From Clostridiales bacterium (GTDB taxonomy: Bacteria; Bacillota; Clostridia; Christensenellales; Aristaeellaceae), in NCBI GenBank assembly GCA_004555155.1, contig SFJH01000041.1, forward strand, positions 1 to 15,212: DNA of 15,212 nt, in the 5' to 3' direction. A program made the translations under genes and the position numbers. The notes under the pieces were generated by a model. That model was not told where the DNA came from and made no database searches. It worked only from the letters and a program-made list of their open reading frames with translations. Position 1 is the first letter of the stretch. The number at the start of each line of letters is the position of its first letter. Below, in pieces: positions 6,036 through 13,118 of this stretch.

Positions 6036-7253
6036 ATGAAACGACGCTCCCGCTCGCAGACCATCCCCGACTATGTGGACACACTGGACGGCTTTCGCGC
6101 CATCGCGACCTTCCTCGTGCTCATTTTTCATTACTGGCAGCAGTCCTGGGTGAGCATGGTGCTCACGCTGGGGCCGGTGTCCATCGACTTCACGCCCATC
6201 GTCTCCATCGGCAGTCTGGGCGTGGAGCTGCTGTTCGTGCTCAGCGGCTTCTGCCTCTACTATCCCTTCGCCATGCACCCCGAGCGCCGGCTCCATCCCG
6301 GACAGTACGCCTACAAGCGCATGGTGCGCATCCTGCCCACCTACTTTCTCTGCGTGATCATCGCCTCGGTCTATCAGATCGGCCGCATGGATCCCGCCAC
6401 GCTGCGCGAGCAGTTCATCGGCAATATGACGCTGACCCAGATGTCCACCCCCGCGCTGGCCTACAACCAGCTCAACGGCGTGCTCTGGTCCATCGCCATC
6501 GAGGTTCAGTTCTATCTGATCTTCCCCTTCCTGCTGAAGCTGTTCCGGAAGAAGCCCTACTGGGTGATGCTGGGCGCGTTCCTCATCGGCGAGACCTGGC
6601 GCTGGTACCTGCGCGAAATCGACCACAGTCAGATCAACTGGCTCATGAACCAGCTGCCCGGCATGATCGACGTGTTCGTGGGCGGCATGCTGGCGGCGCA
6701 CGTCGTCGCCCAGCTGAAGCGCTCCCTGTCCGACGAACAGAAGCAGTCCTTCGCCCCCGCCTTCACGCTGGCGACCCTGATGTTCATCATGGTCTACATC
6801 CTGGTGACCATGTACATCTACCCCCTGCGCTACAACGACGTGCCCGACAACCTCTCCCGGCTCCAGATGCACACGCGCAAGTTCGTGGTGATCGCCTTTG
6901 GCGGCGCGGTCGCCTGCTCGGTGCTGAGCTGCCGCTGGCTGCGGCGGACGCTGGGCAATCCGCTGACGCGGTTTGTGAGCGCCATCTCCTATCAGGTGTA
7001 CATGTGGCACATGTGGATCGCGCTGCGGCTGAAGGACTTCCGCATCCCCGCCTACGCCACCGAGCGCCCCATGGACGACCCGGCCTGGCGGTTTCCCTAT
7101 CTGATGCTGAGCCTCATCCTCAGCCTGATCGCCGCAATTCTCATGACCTACTGCGTCGAGCAGCCCGTCTCGCGGCTGCTGCTGAAGCGCGTGCCGCGCT
7201 GGGCGCGGCCCCGGCGCGCTTCCAGAAAAAGATTGGAGGACTCCCATGACTGA
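6036..7253 (+). CDS. Acyltransferase-3 family membrane protein (OafA/YrhL-like)
   Basis: A multi-pass membrane enzyme that by family moves an acyl group, often acetyl, onto cell-surface sugars. 405 residues. The N-terminal family signature is LDGFRAIATFLVLIFHYW (about 17-34), with the conserved R-x-x-A and the helix-end histidine. It is followed by GVELLFVLSGFCLYYPF, the basic loop YKRMVRILPTYF, and the mid-protein NGVLWSIAIEVQFYLIFPFLLKLF typical of the family. About ten hydrophobic segments are visible, ending with LMLSLILSLIAAILMTYCVEQPVSRLLL. The ATG follows AGGAGG at 8 nt. It overlaps the next gene by 8 nt, so both are translated together. The substrate is not determinable. With the partner gene, modification of a surface glycopolymer or lipid-linked sugar is the most natural inference. 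Confidence 0.92.
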   Translation: MKRRSRSQTIPDYVDTLDGFRAIATFLVLIFHYWQQSWVSMVLTLGPVSIDFTPIVSIGSLGVELLFVLSGFCLYYPFAMHPERRLHPGQYAYKRMVRILPTYFLCVIIASVYQIGRMDPATLREQFIGNMTLTQMSTPALAYNQLNGVLWSIAIEVQFYLIFPFLLKLFRKKPYWVMLGAFLIGETWRWYLREIDHSQINWLMNQLPGMIDVFVGGMLAAHVVAQLKRSLSDEQKQSFAPAFTLATLMFIMVYILVTMYIYPLRYNDVPDNLSRLQMHTRKFVVIAFGGAVACSVLSCRWLRRTLGNPLTRFVSAISYQVYMWHMWIALRLKDFRIPAYATERPMDDPAWRFPYLMLSLILSLIAAILMTYCVEQPVSRLLLKRVPRWARPRRASRKRLEDSHD

Positions 7254-8481
7254 CATCCGGCGCGAGCTGCGCCCCCGCAGCTTCTGGCGCGAACCGCAGC
7301 TCTGGCAGGGCGCGTGGATCCTGCTGCTGACCTGGACGGGCATCTCGGTCCTGCTGGGCTTCGACATCCTCGGCCACGCTCCCCACGACAGCTACACGCT
7401 GATGGCGCTGGCCTGGCGCAAGGGGCTTCTCCACCTGGAACAGGACTATCCCTGGCTGGAGCTGGCCATCTTCAACGGCAATTACTACGTCAGCTTTCCC
7501 AGCGTGCCCGCGCTGGTGATGCTGCCGCTGACGTTCCTCTTCGGCGAAAACACGCCCAACACCCTCGTGACCGGGCTGTACTTTCTGGGCAGCTATTTCG
7601 CCGCCTACCGGCTGTGCCGCCGCTTCCGCCGTCCCGGGGACGCGCTGTTTCTGTCGCTGTTCATGACGCTGGGCTGCAATCTGCTGCAATTCTCGCTGAC
7701 GGGCGACGTGTGGAACCAGGCGCAGCTGCTGTGCTTCCTCCTGACCACGCTGTGCGCGGCGGGACTCACCGGACGGGATCCCATGGAATGGGGCGCGGGA
7801 CTGCTGTGCCTGGCGCTGTCGGTGGGCTGCCGGCCGTTCCAGGCGGTGTACGTGCCCTTCGGGCTGTGGATGCTGTACCAGAACCTCTCCCGGACGCGCC
7901 GCACGTCTCCCGGACGGACGCTTGCGCTGATGATCCCCCATCTGATCGCCCCGGCGCTGGTGGCCGTGGCGCTGGGCTGGTACAACTGGGTGCGCTTCGG
8001 CAACCCCATCGAGTTCGGCCACAACTACCTCCCGGAGTTCACCCGGAATCCCAATGAGCCCCAGCTCAGCCTGCAGTACGTCGGCCAGAACATCCGCAAC
8101 CTGCTGCGCCTGCCCTACTTCGAAAACGGGCGGCTGGAGTTCCCGCTGTTCAACGGCTTCGCGTTCTATCTGGCAAACCCGATCTATGTGACGGCGGCGG
8201 TGTGCGCCGCGCTGAAGCTCGCCGAGCGCAGCTGGGACTGGGGCGACGGCCTGCTGTGCCTGGGCTTCGCCGCCGAGCTCTTCCTGCTGCTGATGCACCG
8301 CACGCTGGGCGGCTGGCAGTTCGGCGCGCGATACCTGTGCGACCTGATCCCGATGCTCATGCTATTCGAGGTGCGCTCCCGGCGCAGGCGCGCGAACTGG
8401 GAGACCGCCATCGGCAGCTTCGCCATCGCGTTCAATATCTACGGCGCGATCGTGTTCCATCTGATCGATCAGGGCAAGTAG
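7246..8481 (+). CDS. Multi-pass membrane protein, GT-C glycosyltransferase-like
   Basis: 411 residues with about ten hydrophobic segments. After the first helix, the loop GHAPHDSYTLMALAWRKG places an aspartate (D48) where GT-C enzymes keep their catalytic acidic residue. It is followed by IFNGNYYVSFPSVPALVMLP, and later by WYNWVRFGNPIEFGHNY and FGARYLCDLIPMLML. I know such phrases from bacterial proteins annotated as family-39-like mannosyltransferases, so a lipid-phosphate-sugar-dependent glycosyltransferase is likely, but this is family resemblance and not proof. The ATG at 7246 overlaps the acyltransferase stop (ATGACTGA), with a GGAGG just upstream. The gene ends at 8481 with no visible terminator before the PHP gene promoter. 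Alternative: a membrane protein of the same fold that has lost enzyme activity. Confidence 0.8.
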   Translation: MTDIRRELRPRSFWREPQLWQGAWILLLTWTGISVLLGFDILGHAPHDSYTLMALAWRKGLLHLEQDYPWLELAIFNGNYYVSFPSVPALVMLPLTFLFGENTPNTLVTGLYFLGSYFAAYRLCRRFRRPGDALFLSLFMTLGCNLLQFSLTGDVWNQAQLLCFLLTTLCAAGLTGRDPMEWGAGLLCLALSVGCRPFQAVYVPFGLWMLYQNLSRTRRTSPGRTLALMIPHLIAPALVAVALGWYNWVRFGNPIEFGHNYLPEFTRNPNEPQLSLQYVGQNIRNLLRLPYFENGRLEFPLFNGFAFYLANPIYVTAAVCAALKLAERSWDWGDGLLCLGFAAELFLLLMHRTLGGWQFGARYLCDLIPMLMLFEVRSRRRRANWETAIGSFAIAFNIYGAIVFHLIDQGK

Positions 8482-8504
8482 TTGCGTCTTTTCCCAAATC
8501 TCCC

Positions 8505-8533
8505 TTGAATCCCCCGGCCGGGCGTGATACAAT
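8505..8533 (+). promoter_or_regulatory. PHP gene promoter with palindromic spacer
   Basis: TTGAAT (8505-8510), a 17-nt spacer and TACAAT (8528-8533) with an upstream TG (extended -10). The spacer holds a 10-bp palindrome, CCCGGCCGGG (8513-8522), which could be an operator but may be chance in G+C-rich DNA. Confidence 0.72.
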
Positions 8534-8569
8534 AAGCATACGAAAATCACCGCGAAAGGGTGTCGTTTC

Positions 8570-9838
8570 ATGGCAAAGACCCGCGAAGAACTGCTGACGC
8601 TGCTCAACGGCGAGCACGCGCTTGAAAACCTGAAGCAGCTGACGGCCACCGAGCCCGTCCCCGCCGTCGGCCGCGACGTCAACAACCACATCCACACCAC
8701 CTATTCCTTCTCGCCCTACTCCCCCACCGCCGCCGTGTGGTTCGCCCGCCAGGCGGGGCTGTGCACCTGCGGACTGATGGATCACGACTCCATCGCCGGT
8801 GCGGACGAGTTCCTGGCCGCCGCGCACGTCGCCGACATGGCCGCCACCATCGGCATGGAGTGCCGCGTGAGCTTCGCCGACACGCCCTTCGCCGACCGCA
8901 AGCTGAACAACCCCGATCAGGCCGGCGTGATGTACGTCACCCTCCACGGCGTGCCCCACAACCGCGTCAGGGAGTTGAACGACTGGTTCGCCCCCTACCG
9001 CGAAAAGCGCAACGTGCGCAACCGCCGCATGGTGGAGGGCATCAACGGCATGATGGCGCCCTACGGCGTGACCATCGACTTTGAAAAGGACGTGCTGCCG
9101 CTGTCCAACTATGCCAAAGGCGGCTCCGTCACCGAGCGCCACCTCTCCAGCGCGCTGGCCAACCGCATGCTGGAGGTCATCGGCTCGGGCGACAGGCTGA
9201 TTGCCTTCATCAAGGATGAGCTGAAGCTGCCCATCTCCGCGAAGATCGAGGGCTATCTGCGCGACGAGAACAATCCCCACCGCATGTACGACCTGCTGGG
9301 CTGGATCAAGTCCCAGCTGATCAGCCGCTTCTACATCGACGCCACCGACGAGCTGCCCCCCGTTCGGGAGATCCTCGCCCTGGCCGAGCGCATCGGCGCG
9401 ATCTGCGCCATGGCGTACCTGGGCGACGTGGGCGACAGCGTCACCGGCGACAAGCGCGCCCAGAAGTTCGAGGACGACTACCTCGACGAGCTGATCGACT
9501 ACGTGGCCAACCTGGGCTTCCGCGCCGTGACCTACATGCCCTCCCGCAACACGAAGGCGCAGCTCGTGCGCCTGCGCGGACTGTGCGAGCAATACGGTCT
9601 GTTCCAGATCAGCGGCGAGGACATCAACTCTCCGCGCCAGTCCTTCGTCTGCGAGGCCCAGCGCGATCCCGAGTTCGCCAATCTCTACGAGGCCACCTGG
9701 GCGCTGATCGCCCACGAATGGCGCTCTACCGAGAACCCTGCCGACGGCCTGTTCTCCGCCGAGAGCATCGCCCGCTGGCCCAATCTGAACGAGCGCGTGA
9801 AGGCCTTCGCCGAATTCGGCCTGGCGCTGCCCCGCTGA
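8570..9838 (+). CDS. PHP-domain metal-dependent phosphoesterase-like protein
   Basis: 422 residues. The PHP superfamily uses clustered histidines and acids to bind two or three metals and hydrolyse phosphoesters. Visible motifs: motif 1 NNHIHTTYSFSPYSP (H40, H42), motif 2 GLMDHDSIAGADEFL (D71, H72), the glutamate of motif 3 in TIGMEC (E97), and a late ISGEDINSPR where related proteins have a Gly-x-Asp-x-His. The position usually occupied by a His-Pro in motif 4 reads CAMAYLGDVGDS, so one metal ligand may be missing or replaced. The start at 8570 follows AAAGGG. The gene stands alone between its own promoter and a terminator. It is not a histidinol phosphatase or polymerase fragment by length or motifs. 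The substrate is unknown. Confidence 0.83.
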   Translation: MAKTREELLTLLNGEHALENLKQLTATEPVPAVGRDVNNHIHTTYSFSPYSPTAAVWFARQAGLCTCGLMDHDSIAGADEFLAAAHVADMAATIGMECRVSFADTPFADRKLNNPDQAGVMYVTLHGVPHNRVRELNDWFAPYREKRNVRNRRMVEGINGMMAPYGVTIDFEKDVLPLSNYAKGGSVTERHLSSALANRMLEVIGSGDRLIAFIKDELKLPISAKIEGYLRDENNPHRMYDLLGWIKSQLISRFYIDATDELPPVREILALAERIGAICAMAYLGDVGDSVTGDKRAQKFEDDYLDELIDYVANLGFRAVTYMPSRNTKAQLVRLRGLCEQYGLFQISGEDINSPRQSFVCEAQRDPEFANLYEATWALIAHEWRSTENPADGLFSAESIARWPNLNERVKAFAEFGLALPR

Positions 9839-9855
9839 CAGATCCGTGCGTTTCA

Positions 9856-9884
9856 GGGCGTCTCCAGCCGGAGACGCCCTTTCC
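9856..9884 (+). terminator. Terminator after the PHP gene
   Basis: A perfect 10-bp stem (arms GGGCGTCTCC at 9856-9865 and its complement at 9870-9879), loop AGCC, then TTTCC. It lies 18 nt after the PHP stop and 40 nt before azlC. Confidence 0.83.
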
Positions 9885-9918
9885 TGCGAAAAAATCATCA
9901 CAATGGGGTGTGATTTCC

Positions 9919-10632
9919 ATGAACAACAAAAGCTGCCTGGCGAAGGGACTGCGCGACGGCGTGCCCATCTGTCTGGGCTATTTCGCCGTCGCGTTTTCGC
10001 TGGGCATCGCGGCGCGCAGCGCGGGCTTCACGGCCTTTCAGTCGATGCTGATGAGCCTGTTCAACAACGCCTCCGCCGGAGAATTCGCGGCGTTCACGCT
10101 CATCGGCGCAGGCGCGGGCTACTTCGAGGTGGCGCTGATGACGCTGGTGACCAACGCGCGCTATCTGCTGATGAGCTGCGCGCTCAGTCAGAAGCTGGAT
10201 CCCGCCACGCCGCTGCTGCCGCGCATGCTGATCGGCTTCGACGTGACCGATGAAATCTTCGGCGTATCCATCGCCTATCCGGGCCGCCTGAACCCGTTCT
10301 ACGCCTACGGCGTGATCCTGATCGCCCTGCCCGGCTGGGCGCTGGGCACCTATTTCGGCGTGCTGATGGGCAATATCCTGCCCGCGCGGCTGGTGAGCGC
10401 GCTGAGCGTCGCACTCTACGGAATGTTCATCGCGGTGTTCATGCCCCCGGCGCGCAAGGACAAGGTGATCGCGGCGCTGGTGGCCGCGTCGATGGGATTG
10501 AGCTGGGTCTTTGCCTCCGTCGATTTCTTCAGCTTCATGTCCGAAGGCGCGCGCGTCATCTTCCTGACCGTCGTTCTCTCCGCAGCCGCCGCGCTGCTGT
10601 TCCCCGTGCACGATGAGGAGGCGAGCGCATGA
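9919..10632 (+). CDS. azlC: AzlC, branched-chain amino acid exporter large subunit
   Basis: The large membrane subunit of the AzlCD (BrnFE) efflux system for leucine, isoleucine, valine and often analogues. 237 residues. The N-terminal GLRDGVPICLGYFAVAFSLGIAARSAGF and NNASAGEFAAFTLI are characteristic, followed by the NARYLLMSCALSQKL segment, FDVTDEIFGVS and several further helices. The ATG at 9919 is chosen because the family begins here and a GGGGTG lies 8 nt upstream. The longer open frame that continues 5' overlaps the PHP gene and its terminator. The stop overlaps the azlD start by 4 nt. No regulator gene (AzlB/Lrp type) is adjacent and no clear promoter was found between the terminator and the start. 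Confidence 0.95.
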   Translation: MNNKSCLAKGLRDGVPICLGYFAVAFSLGIAARSAGFTAFQSMLMSLFNNASAGEFAAFTLIGAGAGYFEVALMTLVTNARYLLMSCALSQKLDPATPLLPRMLIGFDVTDEIFGVSIAYPGRLNPFYAYGVILIALPGWALGTYFGVLMGNILPARLVSALSVALYGMFIAVFMPPARKDKVIAALVAASMGLSWVFASVDFFSFMSEGARVIFLTVVLSAAAALLFPVHDEEASA

Positions 10633-10934
10633 CCGGCAATCCCTATCTCTACATCCTGGTCACCGCGGCCGTGTCCTACCTGATCCGCACGCTGCCCCTG
10701 ACCCTCATCCGCCGCGAAATCAAAAACCGCTTCCTCCGCTCCTTCCTCCACTACGTCCCCTACGTCACCCTCGCCGTCATGACCTTCCCCTCCATCCTCC
10801 ACGCCACCGCCAACCCCATCTCCGGCTGGATTGCCCTCGCCGTCGCCCTCATCCTCGCCTGGCGCGGCAAAGGCCTCCTCCCCGTCGCCTGCGCCGCCTG
10901 CGCAGCGGTGTTCGTGGCGGAGCTGATGCTGTGA
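10629..10934 (+). CDS. azlD: AzlD, branched-chain amino acid exporter small subunit
   Basis: The small partner of AzlC, with four predicted membrane helices. 101 residues, the usual length. Family features are ILVTAAVSYLIRTLPLTLI at the N-terminus, FLHYVPYVTLAVMTFPSIL in the middle, and a C-terminal helix ending AVFVAELML. The ATG overlaps the azlC stop (ATGA), so the subunits are translationally coupled. The gene is followed after 16 nt by a 19-bp hairpin. Confidence 0.94.
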   Translation: MTGNPYLYILVTAAVSYLIRTLPLTLIRREIKNRFLRSFLHYVPYVTLAVMTFPSILHATANPISGWIALAVALILAWRGKGLLPVACAACAAVFVAELML

Positions 10935-10950
10935 GGGGAGGCGGGTGACT

Positions 10951-10992
10951 GCGGGGGAGGGATTTCTTTGGAAAAAGAAATCCCTCCCCCGC
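10951..10992. repeat. Perfect 19-bp inverted repeat after azlD
   Basis: Arms GCGGGGGAGGGATTTCTTT (10951-10969) and its exact complement (10974-10992), loop GGAA. It may end azlCD transcripts, but no T tract follows, so it looks more like a dispersed palindromic element. Confidence 0.85.
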
Positions 10993-11014
10993 GCCCCCTC
11001 CAAAGAAACCGCTT

Positions 11015-11034
11015 GCGGCCTGCATGCAGGCCGC
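11015..11034. repeat. 20-bp perfect palindrome
   Basis: GCGGCCTGCA followed directly by its reverse complement, with no loop. It is a possible protein-binding dyad or part of the hairpin array. Confidence 0.85.
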
Positions 11035-11065
11035 TGAGTTTTTGGGAAAGCTTCTGGTTTGGGCA

Positions 11066-11092
11066 AAATCGGGTCGAAAGACGACCCGATTT
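11066..11092. repeat. 11-bp hairpin
   Basis: Arms AAATCGGGTCG (11066-11076) and complement (11082-11092), loop AAAGA. No T run follows. Confidence 0.8.
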
Positions 11093-11133
11093 CGCGTTGA
11101 CCTCGCAGGAGTCCGGAATGGGAGCGGCGATCT

Positions 11134-11166
11134 TTTGGGCCTTTCCGGTGGTCGGAAAGGCCCAAA
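11134..11166. repeat. 13-bp hairpin
   Basis: Arms TTTGGGCCTTTCC (11134-11146) and complement (11154-11166), loop GGTGGTC. No T run follows. Confidence 0.82.
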
Positions 11167-11180
11167 GGGGAATCTTGGGC

Positions 11181-11194
11181 AGCAACATGTTGCT
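11181..11194. repeat. 14-bp perfect palindrome
   Basis: AGCAACATGTTGCT, the last dyad of the array, about 75 nt before the orphan gene promoter. Confidence 0.75.
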
Positions 11195-11266
11195 CTGCAC
11201 AGGCAATGGACGATCTATACCTCGTTCCGCCGACAAACAAAGCATTTCGCACGGCTGAGGCCATTC

Positions 11267-11293
11267 TTGTATTCTATCCTGTTATGTGATAAT
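11267..11293 (+). promoter_or_regulatory. Probable promoter of the orphan gene
   Basis: GATAAT (11288-11293) preceded by TGT, an extended -10. The best -35, TTGTAT (11267-11272), is at a short 15-nt spacing, so this promoter would depend on the extended -10. The start codon lies 48 nt further on. Confidence 0.45.
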
Positions 11294-11341
11294 ATGAAAT
11301 CGGACAGACCAACAAATCGGAATTTGACGGAGAATAAGGAT

Positions 11342-11767
11342 ATGGATTATATTAGAGACATGCAAAGCAATATTTCGTTTAGCTTACACGATAGTAGGAT
11401 AGCACAGATTGAAATTAATGAAAACAAATTATCTTTGAAGATGGATCGAATATTTCAATATACTGATAATGAAGAAAAATGGTATCAAGGAATAATCGAA
11501 TTTACAAAGATTGAGAAAGAGGAGTGCAACGTTATGGTGTTCAACACTCCATACGGGTACGATGGAGTGAAATCTTTTTCTGGAAGAGAATTGTCTTTTG
11601 AAGAATTTGAAAAGCAATACCCTAATGCAGAATTTGAAGTCATTACAGAGGGATATTGCGGATATGACACAACATTTCAGGGATACATTTGGCAAGGTGA
11701 GAATAATCCGCTTTTTGGAATCATGAGAATATGGAATACAGGTGATATGATATATCGAATTCCATAA
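11342..11767 (+). CDS. A+T-rich orphan protein of unknown function
   Basis: 141 residues, not recognised. The ATG at 11342 follows GGAG at 9 nt. The open frame continues 5' into the hairpin array, but that part has the wrong composition and no start signal, so I exclude it. The protein is soluble, acidic and rich in aromatic residues, with no signal peptide or membrane helix. It starts with a beta-type pattern (FSLHDSRIAQIEINENKLSLKM), followed by YQGIIEFTKIEKEECNVMVF, SFEEFEKQYPNAEFEVITEGY and a C-terminal IMRIWNTGDMIYRIP. The LHDSxI phrase near the N-terminus recalls small immunity-like proteins, but this is a resemblance only. Base composition differs sharply from neighbours: the line 11401-11460 has 15 G+C in 60, whereas surrounding genes are about 60-65%. 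Codons end mostly in A or T. This suggests recent acquisition. No toxin partner is in the window. Confidence 0.8.
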   Translation: MDYIRDMQSNISFSLHDSRIAQIEINENKLSLKMDRIFQYTDNEEKWYQGIIEFTKIEKEECNVMVFNTPYGYDGVKSFSGRELSFEEFEKQYPNAEFEVITEGYCGYDTTFQGYIWQGENNPLFGIMRIWNTGDMIYRIP

Positions 11768-11792
11768 ATTCCAGTTTGTCGAACAGAATGGT

Positions 11793-11819
11793 GCGCATAC
11801 TGGGTAATCCCGTATGCGC
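11793..11819. repeat. Hairpin after the orphan gene
   Basis: Arms GCGCATAC (11793-11800) and GTATGCGC (11812-11819), with an inner GGG-TAAT-CCC stem after a bulged T. It lies 25 nt after the orphan gene stop, and no T tract follows. Confidence 0.6.
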
Positions 11820-11835
11820 GCCTTGCGAGACTGAA

Positions 11836-11866
11836 CACCCCGGACACCTGAATGTCCGGGGTGCTT
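11836..11866. terminator. Probable terminator between orphan gene and recR
   Basis: Arms CACCCCGGACA (11836-11846) and complement (11853-11863), loop CCTGAA, then CTTT on the plus strand. It sits between convergent genes. The T tract is short on both strands, so the function is probable and not certain. Confidence 0.5.
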
Positions 11867-11959
11867 TGCGCCACTGTGTTCCGAACAAGGGGCTGCACGA
11901 AAGTCACGCCTTTTGCTCATTTCCTGACTTGCGAACACCGCCCGAAGCGCGGCGCATTT

Positions 11960-12556
11960 TTATACTTCTCTTCTGCCTTGGAACGCTCTGAGCAGCGTCA
12001 CTTCGTCCGTATACTCCAGCTCGCCGCCGACGGGCACGCCGTGGGCAATGCGGGTGACGCGAACGCCCATGGGCTTGATCAGACGGGAGATGTAGGCTGC
12101 GGTGGCCTCGCCCTCCACGTCGGGGTTTGTGGCGAGGACGACCTCCTTGACCTCGCCGGAGGACAGTCGGCTCAGCAGCTCGCGGATGCGGATGTCGTCG
12201 GGGCCCACGCCGTTCATGGGCGAGATCACGCCGTGCAGCACGTGGTAGAGGCCGTTGTAATCGCGCATGCGCTCCATGGCGTTCACGTCGCGAGGGTCGC
12301 GCACCACGCAGATGATATCCCGGCGGCGGCTGGTATCCGCGCAGATCGCGCAGGGATCCACATCGGTAAAATTGCCGCAGACCGGACAGAAGTGCACCTG
12401 TTTCTTGCCGTTGAAGATGGCCACGGCCAGCTCGCGCACCTGCTCCTCCGGCAGAGCGATGATGTGATAGGCCAGCCGCTGCGCCGTCTTTTTGCCCACG
12501 CCGGGCAGCTTCGAGAGCTGGTTGACCAGCTTCGCAATCGCTTCTACATCCGCCAT
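11960..12556 (-). CDS. recR: Recombination mediator protein RecR
   Basis: Works with RecO (and RecF) to load RecA onto single-stranded gaps. 198 residues, the usual length. Helix-hairpin-helix LSKLPGVGKKTAQRLAYHI (about 15-33). A four-cysteine zinc finger is formed by CPVC (57-60) and CAIC (69-72). The Toprim domain starts at DIICVVRDPRDVNAMER and includes VVLATNPDVEGEATAAYI, and the C-terminal THGVPVGGELEY-type Walker-like loop reads IAHGVPVGGELEYTDEVTLLRAF. The ATG at 12556 follows GGAG at 7 nt. It lies downstream of ybaB in the common ybaB-recR order. dnaX, the usual first gene of this group, is missing here. Confidence 0.96.
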   Translation of the reverse strand: MADVEAIAKLVNQLSKLPGVGKKTAQRLAYHIIALPEEQVRELAVAIFNGKKQVHFCPVCGNFTDVDPCAICADTSRRRDIICVVRDPRDVNAMERMRDYNGLYHVLHGVISPMNGVGPDDIRIRELLSRLSSGEVKEVVLATNPDVEGEATAAYISRLIKPMGVRVTRIAHGVPVGGELEYTDEVTLLRAFQGRREV

Positions 12557-12584
12557 AGTATCTCTCCGTCAGACGCAAAATTCA

Positions 12585-12610
12585 GGCGGCGGCTGGAATT
12601 CCGCCGCCGC
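12585..12610. other. G+C-rich hairpin between ybaB and recR
   Basis: Arms GGCGGCGG (12585-12592) and CCGCCGCC (12601-12608), loop of 8 nt. On the minus strand it is followed by TGAATTTTG, so it could attenuate recR relative to ybaB, but the T run is displaced by a few bases. Confidence 0.45.
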
Positions 12611-12629
12611 TTTTCAAAAGAATATCGGA

Positions 12630-12974
12630 TCAGAACAGGCCGGGCACGTTCATGCCGCCGGTCAGCTTGCTCATTTCGCGCTCCATGGTATCGTTGGCGG
12701 TGCGCAGCGCCTCGTTGACTGCCGCCAGCACCAGATCCTGAAGCATCTCGACGTCGTCGGGATCGACGGCCTCGGGCTTGATCTCGATGGACAGCAGCTC
12801 CTTTTTGCCGCTGACCTTCACGTTCACCATTCCGCCTCCGGCGCTGGCTTCATATTCGCGGGCCTCCAGATCCTCCTGCATTTTGGTCATCTGCTGCTGA
12901 AGCTTCTGGGCCTGGCGGGCCAGCTGCTGCATATTGCCGCCGCCCATCATGCCGGGAAATCCGCCTCTTGCCAT
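12630..12974 (-). CDS. ybaB: YbaB/EbfC nucleoid-associated protein
   Basis: A small dimeric DNA-binding protein of the nucleoid, almost always next to recR. 114 residues. The N-terminal MARGGFPGMMGGGNMQQLARQAQKLQ is the Firmicutes-type glycine/methionine leader followed by the long amphipathic helix. The core EYEASAGGGMVNVKVSGKKELLSIEIKPE and the C-terminal LQDLVLAAVNEALRTANDTMEREMSKLTGG fit the family along its length. The ATG at 12974 gives the family-typical start. The best ribosome binding site (GGAAGG) is rather distant. The leader contains an 18-bp palindrome just upstream of it. Confidence 0.95.
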   Translation of the reverse strand: MARGGFPGMMGGGNMQQLARQAQKLQQQMTKMQEDLEAREYEASAGGGMVNVKVSGKKELLSIEIKPEAVDPDDVEMLQDLVLAAVNEALRTANDTMEREMSKLTGGMNVPGLF

Positions 12975-12994
12975 ATTCGTATACCATCCTTCCC

Positions 12995-13012
12995 CGGGCG
13001 ACGCGTCGCCCG
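12995..13012. repeat. 18-bp perfect palindrome in the ybaB leader
   Basis: CGGGCGACG followed directly by CGTCGCCCG. It lies between the predicted transcription start and the ribosome binding site of ybaB and could hinder initiation or bind a regulator. Confidence 0.8.
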
Positions 13013-13047
13013 TTGCATAATAAACTCAGATCATTCGATCACTCTCC

Positions 13048-13076
13048 ATTATACATGATTTTCGCCCGAACGTAAA
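13048..13076 (-). promoter_or_regulatory. ybaB-recR promoter
   Basis: On the minus strand TTTACG (13071-13076), a 17-nt spacer and a perfect TATAAT (13048-13053). A TTGACC further upstream is at a 24-nt spacing, too far to pair with this -10. Confidence 0.68.
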
Positions 13077-13118
13077 GGGTCAATTTTCCGCAGTTCCGGT
13101 TCCGCGCCGCAGAAATAA

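Larger units (their letters stand above)
10935..11341. other. Gene-free stretch of hairpins and palindromes
   Basis: No credible gene. The region holds five perfect dyads in 244 nt: 10951-10992 (19-bp stem), 11015-11034 (20-bp palindrome), 11066-11092 (11-bp stem), 11134-11166 (13-bp stem) and 11181-11194 (14-bp palindrome). None is followed by a proper T tract. The end of the region carries the probable promoter of the A+T-rich orphan gene. Confidence 0.8.

Noticed and set aside
6012..8298. Long minus-strand open frames opposite the acyltransferase and GT-C-like genes
   Set aside because: They are H/Q/G/V-rich shadow translations without ribosome binding sites. The plus strand shows membrane helices and family signatures.
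9583..9918. A longer azlC that begins within the PHP gene
   Set aside because: It overlaps the PHP gene out of frame and reads through a terminator hairpin. The AzlC family begins at the ATG at 9919.
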